Below are positions 61,529 to 64,000 of a stretch of 64,000 bases of DNA, in pieces. Under the pieces are notes generated by a model. The model worked only from the letters and a program-made list of their open reading frames with translations, ran no database searches and was not told where the DNA came from. Each line of letters starts with the position of its first letter. Position 1 is the first letter of the stretch. The position numbers and the translations under genes were made by a program. Location of the stretch: the NCBI RefSeq assembly GCF_001542875.1, contig NZ_LMAF01000002.1, positions 643,501 through 707,500 on the forward strand, given 5' to 3'. The DNA comes from Erythrobacter sp. YT30. Its GTDB lineage: Bacteria; Pseudomonadota; Alphaproteobacteria; Sphingomonadales; Sphingomonadaceae.

Positions 61529-63790
61529 CTAGCCCACGACCCCAGCGCTTGCGAGGACGGCGAGAGTCAGCACATCAGGCGCGATTGCCGTCATCGGGGC
61601 GATCTGCACCGGCTTCTCCATCCCGATAAGCATGGGACCAACAGTCGTGTTTGCGCCAAGTTCACGAAGCAATTTGGCCGAAAGGTTGGCCGATTGGAGC
61701 CCCGGCATGACGAGCACGTTGGCAGGCGCGGAGAGACGGCTGAAGGGATATAGCTCCATGACTTTCGGATTGAGCGCGGCATCTGGAGCCATTTCGCCTT
61801 CGTACTCAAATCCGGGGTTTTCGCTATCGAGAGTAGCCACAGCCTCGCGAATATTGCCAAGCCACTGGCCCGACGGATTGCCGAAAGTTGAATAGGAAAG
61901 GAACGCCACACGCGGCTCATGACCCATACGCCGCGCAACGGCAGCGGTTTCTTTGGCTATATGGGCAAGTTGCTCTGCGTCGGGTCGTTCGTTGATGGTG
62001 GTGTCGGCGAGAAAGGTAGTGTGGTTCTTGCCGAGCATCATGTGAATGCCAAAAGGCGCCGCATCCGGCTTTGGATCAAGCACCATGTTCACTTCGCGCA
62101 CGGTTTGCGCGAAGGTCTTTGTGAGGCCCGATATCATCCCGTCTCCATGCCCGAGTGCCACCAAGAGAGAGGAGAAGATGTTGCGGTTCTGGTTGACCAT
62201 CCGCCGCACGTCGCGCTCAGTGTAGCCGCGCCTTTGTAGGCGTTTGTACAGCAGTTCAACCATGGCTGGGACATGCTGACTGTCGGCGGAATTCTGAATT
62301 TCAAAGCTGCCGGGATCAGACACTGAAAGCTGATGGAGCTTGTTCACCACGGCTTTTGTGCGCCCAACCAGAATGGGTGTGCCATAACCGAAATCGCGAT
62401 ATTGGATTGCGGCGCGCAGCACGACTTCTTCTTCTGCTTCGGCAAAGACCATCCGCTTTGGATTGGCTTTAGCCTCATTGTAGACGCCGGTCAGAACTGC
62501 TGTCGTGGGATTGAGGCGAGAACGAAGCGCGGTCCGATACTGATCGAAGTCTTCAATATTGGCCAGTGCAACGCCTGAGTCCATCGCAGCCTTTGCCACG
62601 GCGGAAGACACAACTTCGATCAGACGCGGGTCGAAGGGCGCCGGAATAATATAGTCGGTGCCGAATTTCTGGTTTTTCCCGTAAGCGCTTGCAACTTCTT
62701 CAGGAACACGCTCCCGAGCAAGCTCGGCAATTGCTTTTGCGGCGGCGACTTTCATCTCCTCATTGATTGTAGTCGCCTGCACATCCAGCGCGCCGCGGAA
62801 AATGAAAGGGAAGCCGAGCACGTTGTTAACTTGATTGGGAAAGTCGCTACGCCCAGTCGCGATGATTGCATCAGGGCGAACGGCTTTCGCATCGTCTGGC
62901 ATGATTTCTGGCGTGGGATTGGCCATCGCAAAGATGATCGGTTTGTCCGCCATCTTCTTCACCCATTCAGGCTTCAACGCTCCCGCGGCAGACAGCCCGA
63001 GGAAAATGTCGGCGCCATCGAGTGCTTCCTCGAGATCTTTCGCTTTGGTTTCGACCGCGTGCGCACTTTTCCATTGGTCGACATTGTCGCGGCCCGGAGT
63101 AATGGGTCCCGAGCGATCACAAACAATGACGTTTTCATGAGGGATACCAAGCGCCTTGATAAGAGCTGTGCATGCCAGCGCAGATGCTCCGGCCCCATTC
63201 ACAACCATCTTGGATGTTTTCAAATCACGCCCCGTCAAGTGGCACGCATTGATCAGTCCAGCCGCAGCAATGATGGCAGTGCCATGCTGATCGTCATGCA
63301 TGACGGGGATATTCATGCGTTCGCGCAAAGCCGCTTCGATGATGAAGCATTCTGGCGCTTTTATATCTTCCAGATTGATGCCACCGAAGCTCGGCTCCAT
63401 CAAAGCGACAGCGTTGATAAAGGCTTCCGGGTCTTCGGTCGCCAGTTCGATATCAATCGAGTCCACGTCCGCGAACCGTTTGAAGAGGACCGCTTTCCCC
63501 TCCATGACAGGCTTGGAAGCTAAAGCTCCAAGGTTGCCAAGGCCAAGAATTGCCGAACCGTTAGAAATCACGGCGACAAGGTTTGAACGCGCTGTATACC
63601 GCGCAGCAAGGGAAGGATCTTCAGCGATAGCTTCAACAGGCGCAGCAACGCCCGGAGAATAGGCGAGACTAAGATCTCGCTGAGAGGTCATCGGTTTTGT
63701 CGCGACCACTTCCAATTTACCGGGACGGATGGTCTCGTGGTAAAACAGCGCCTCACGTGTGGTGAAGCCGCCTGTGGGTTCGTCTGCCAT
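61529..63790 (-). CDS. maeB: NADP-dependent malic enzyme
   Basis: Oxidative decarboxylation of malate to pyruvate, supplying NADPH. The 753-residue protein has an N-terminal malic domain (YHETIRPGKLEVVATKPM then LSLAYSPGVAAPVEAIAEDP; the NAD fold with VVNGAGASALACTAL) and a C-terminal phosphotransacetylase-like domain (from about residue 430, with FAEAEEEVVLRAAIQYRDFG and later LSYSTFGNP). The latter is regulatory rather than catalytic in this family. It is divergent from mutS with a 134-base gap. Confidence 0.95.
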   Translation of the reverse strand: MADEPTGGFTTREALFYHETIRPGKLEVVATKPMTSQRDLSLAYSPGVAAPVEAIAEDPSLAARYTARSNLVAVISNGSAILGLGNLGALASKPVMEGKAVLFKRFADVDSIDIELATEDPEAFINAVALMEPSFGGINLEDIKAPECFIIEAALRERMNIPVMHDDQHGTAIIAAAGLINACHLTGRDLKTSKMVVNGAGASALACTALIKALGIPHENVIVCDRSGPITPGRDNVDQWKSAHAVETKAKDLEEALDGADIFLGLSAAGALKPEWVKKMADKPIIFAMANPTPEIMPDDAKAVRPDAIIATGRSDFPNQVNNVLGFPFIFRGALDVQATTINEEMKVAAAKAIAELARERVPEEVASAYGKNQKFGTDYIIPAPFDPRLIEVVSSAVAKAAMDSGVALANIEDFDQYRTALRSRLNPTTAVLTGVYNEAKANPKRMVFAEAEEEVVLRAAIQYRDFGYGTPILVGRTKAVVNKLHQLSVSDPGSFEIQNSADSQHVPAMVELLYKRLQRRGYTERDVRRMVNQNRNIFSSLLVALGHGDGMISGLTKTFAQTVREVNMVLDPKPDAAPFGIHMMLGKNHTTFLADTTINERPDAEQLAHIAKETAAVARRMGHEPRVAFLSYSTFGNPSGQWLGNIREAVATLDSENPGFEYEGEMAPDAALNPKVMELYPFSRLSAPANVLVMPGLQSANLSAKLLRELGANTTVGPMLIGMEKPVQIAPMTAIAPDVLTLAVLASAGVVG

Positions 63791-63924
63791 TATCTCATTC
63801 TTCCTTCACGCGCGTAGCGTCAACGCTGTTTACAGGCGCTTAGCTCGCACTTTGATCAGATGATAGGGGGAAACCAACGCCCACACCGTTTCCGAATCAG
63901 GCCGATGCTGTCTAGTCCTGAGAA

Positions 63925-64000
63925 ATGCCTAGCGGTGCCGGTCCAACCCCCATGATGCAGCAATATCTCTCGCTCAAAGAAGCAGCGGGAGGCTCTTTGC
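63925..64000 (+). CDS. mutS: DNA mismatch repair protein MutS (5' end, runs off window)
   Basis: Only 25 codons are visible: MPSGAGPTPMMQQYLSLKEA AGGSL. The TPMMQQYLSLKE segment is the conserved N-terminal start of the MutS mismatch-recognition domain. ATG at 63925 or the internal ATG-ATG (63952/63955) could be the start. Divergent from maeB. The rest lies beyond base 64000, so this is recognition by a short but characteristic sequence. Confidence 0.75.
   Translation, partial: MPSGAGPTPMMQQYLSLKEAAGGSL

Overview
This is a gene-dense, almost fully chromosomal window from an alphaproteobacterium. Gene content and order point to Sphingomonadales, most likely Erythrobacteraceae or a close relative. 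The signs are a CtrA master regulator, a GapR-type DUF2312 protein, DUF1244 and DUF4167 proteins, a groESL operon with a CIRCE element, lptB followed by rpoN, adjacent yebC and ruvC, and a co-oriented hisS-prfA-prmC-DUF4167-lnt-metK block. The marine-type vanadium haloperoxidase and the moderately high GC fit such an organism. Genus or species cannot be fixed from the sequence alone. I see no tRNA, rRNA, transposon, prophage or CRISPR array.

Layout. 1-6.5 kb: partial lysC divergent from ubiG; a tight minus-strand run (DCC thiol oxidoreductase, GDPD, Spx/ArsC-like protein, ruvC, a 31-residue membrane ORF, yebC); a CPBP protease; YbjQ, GapR and DUF1244 proteins. 6.5-10.7 kb: pyk convergent with gltX, then two unknown proteins. 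10.7-22 kb: rpoC and rpoB on the minus strand and rplJ-rplL on the plus strand, head to head. They are separated by a small regulatory module (43-residue peptide, DUF2975 membrane protein, small Xre-type regulator) with an unusually ordered set of dyad operators in front of it. 22-31.5 kb: MFS and MATE transporters, groESL, a vanadium haloperoxidase, a DUF885 lipoprotein. 31.5-35.7 kb: a secreted DUF305/LVIVD fusion, a class A beta-lactamase-like protein with an altered SxN motif, and an Ala-rich repeat lipoprotein. 35.9-42.1 kb: polA, an MscS channel and a bacterial CDC48-type double AAA ATPase. 42.1-46.2 kb: a structured intergenic region that probably encodes a small RNA, succinyl-CoA:3-ketoacid CoA-transferase subunits, and a GbsR/MarR-type regulator with membrane proteins. 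46.2-53.4 kb: metK, lnt, DUF4167, prmC, prfA, hisS on one strand, with a dispersed hairpin repeat pair between prfA and hisS. 53.5-64 kb: ppa, an unknown membrane protein, lptB, rpoN, ctrA, a GNAT acetyltransferase, a second MscS-like channel, trmB, a malic enzyme and the 5' end of mutS.

How it works together. Most genes are housekeeping: transcription (rpoBC, rpoN), translation (rplJL, prfA, prmC, gltX, hisS, trmB), chaperones, replication and repair (polA, ruvC, mutS), carbon and one-carbon metabolism (pyk, maeB, scoAB, metK) and envelope biogenesis (lptB, lnt). I found no large unfamiliar multigene system. The most interesting material is regulatory or architectural: the DUF2975/Xre module and its nested operators between rpoB and rplJ, the orphan minus-strand terminator at about 42.2 kb that implies an unannotated transcript, matched putative operators around the GbsR-like gene, and several proteins with unusual active sites or fusions.
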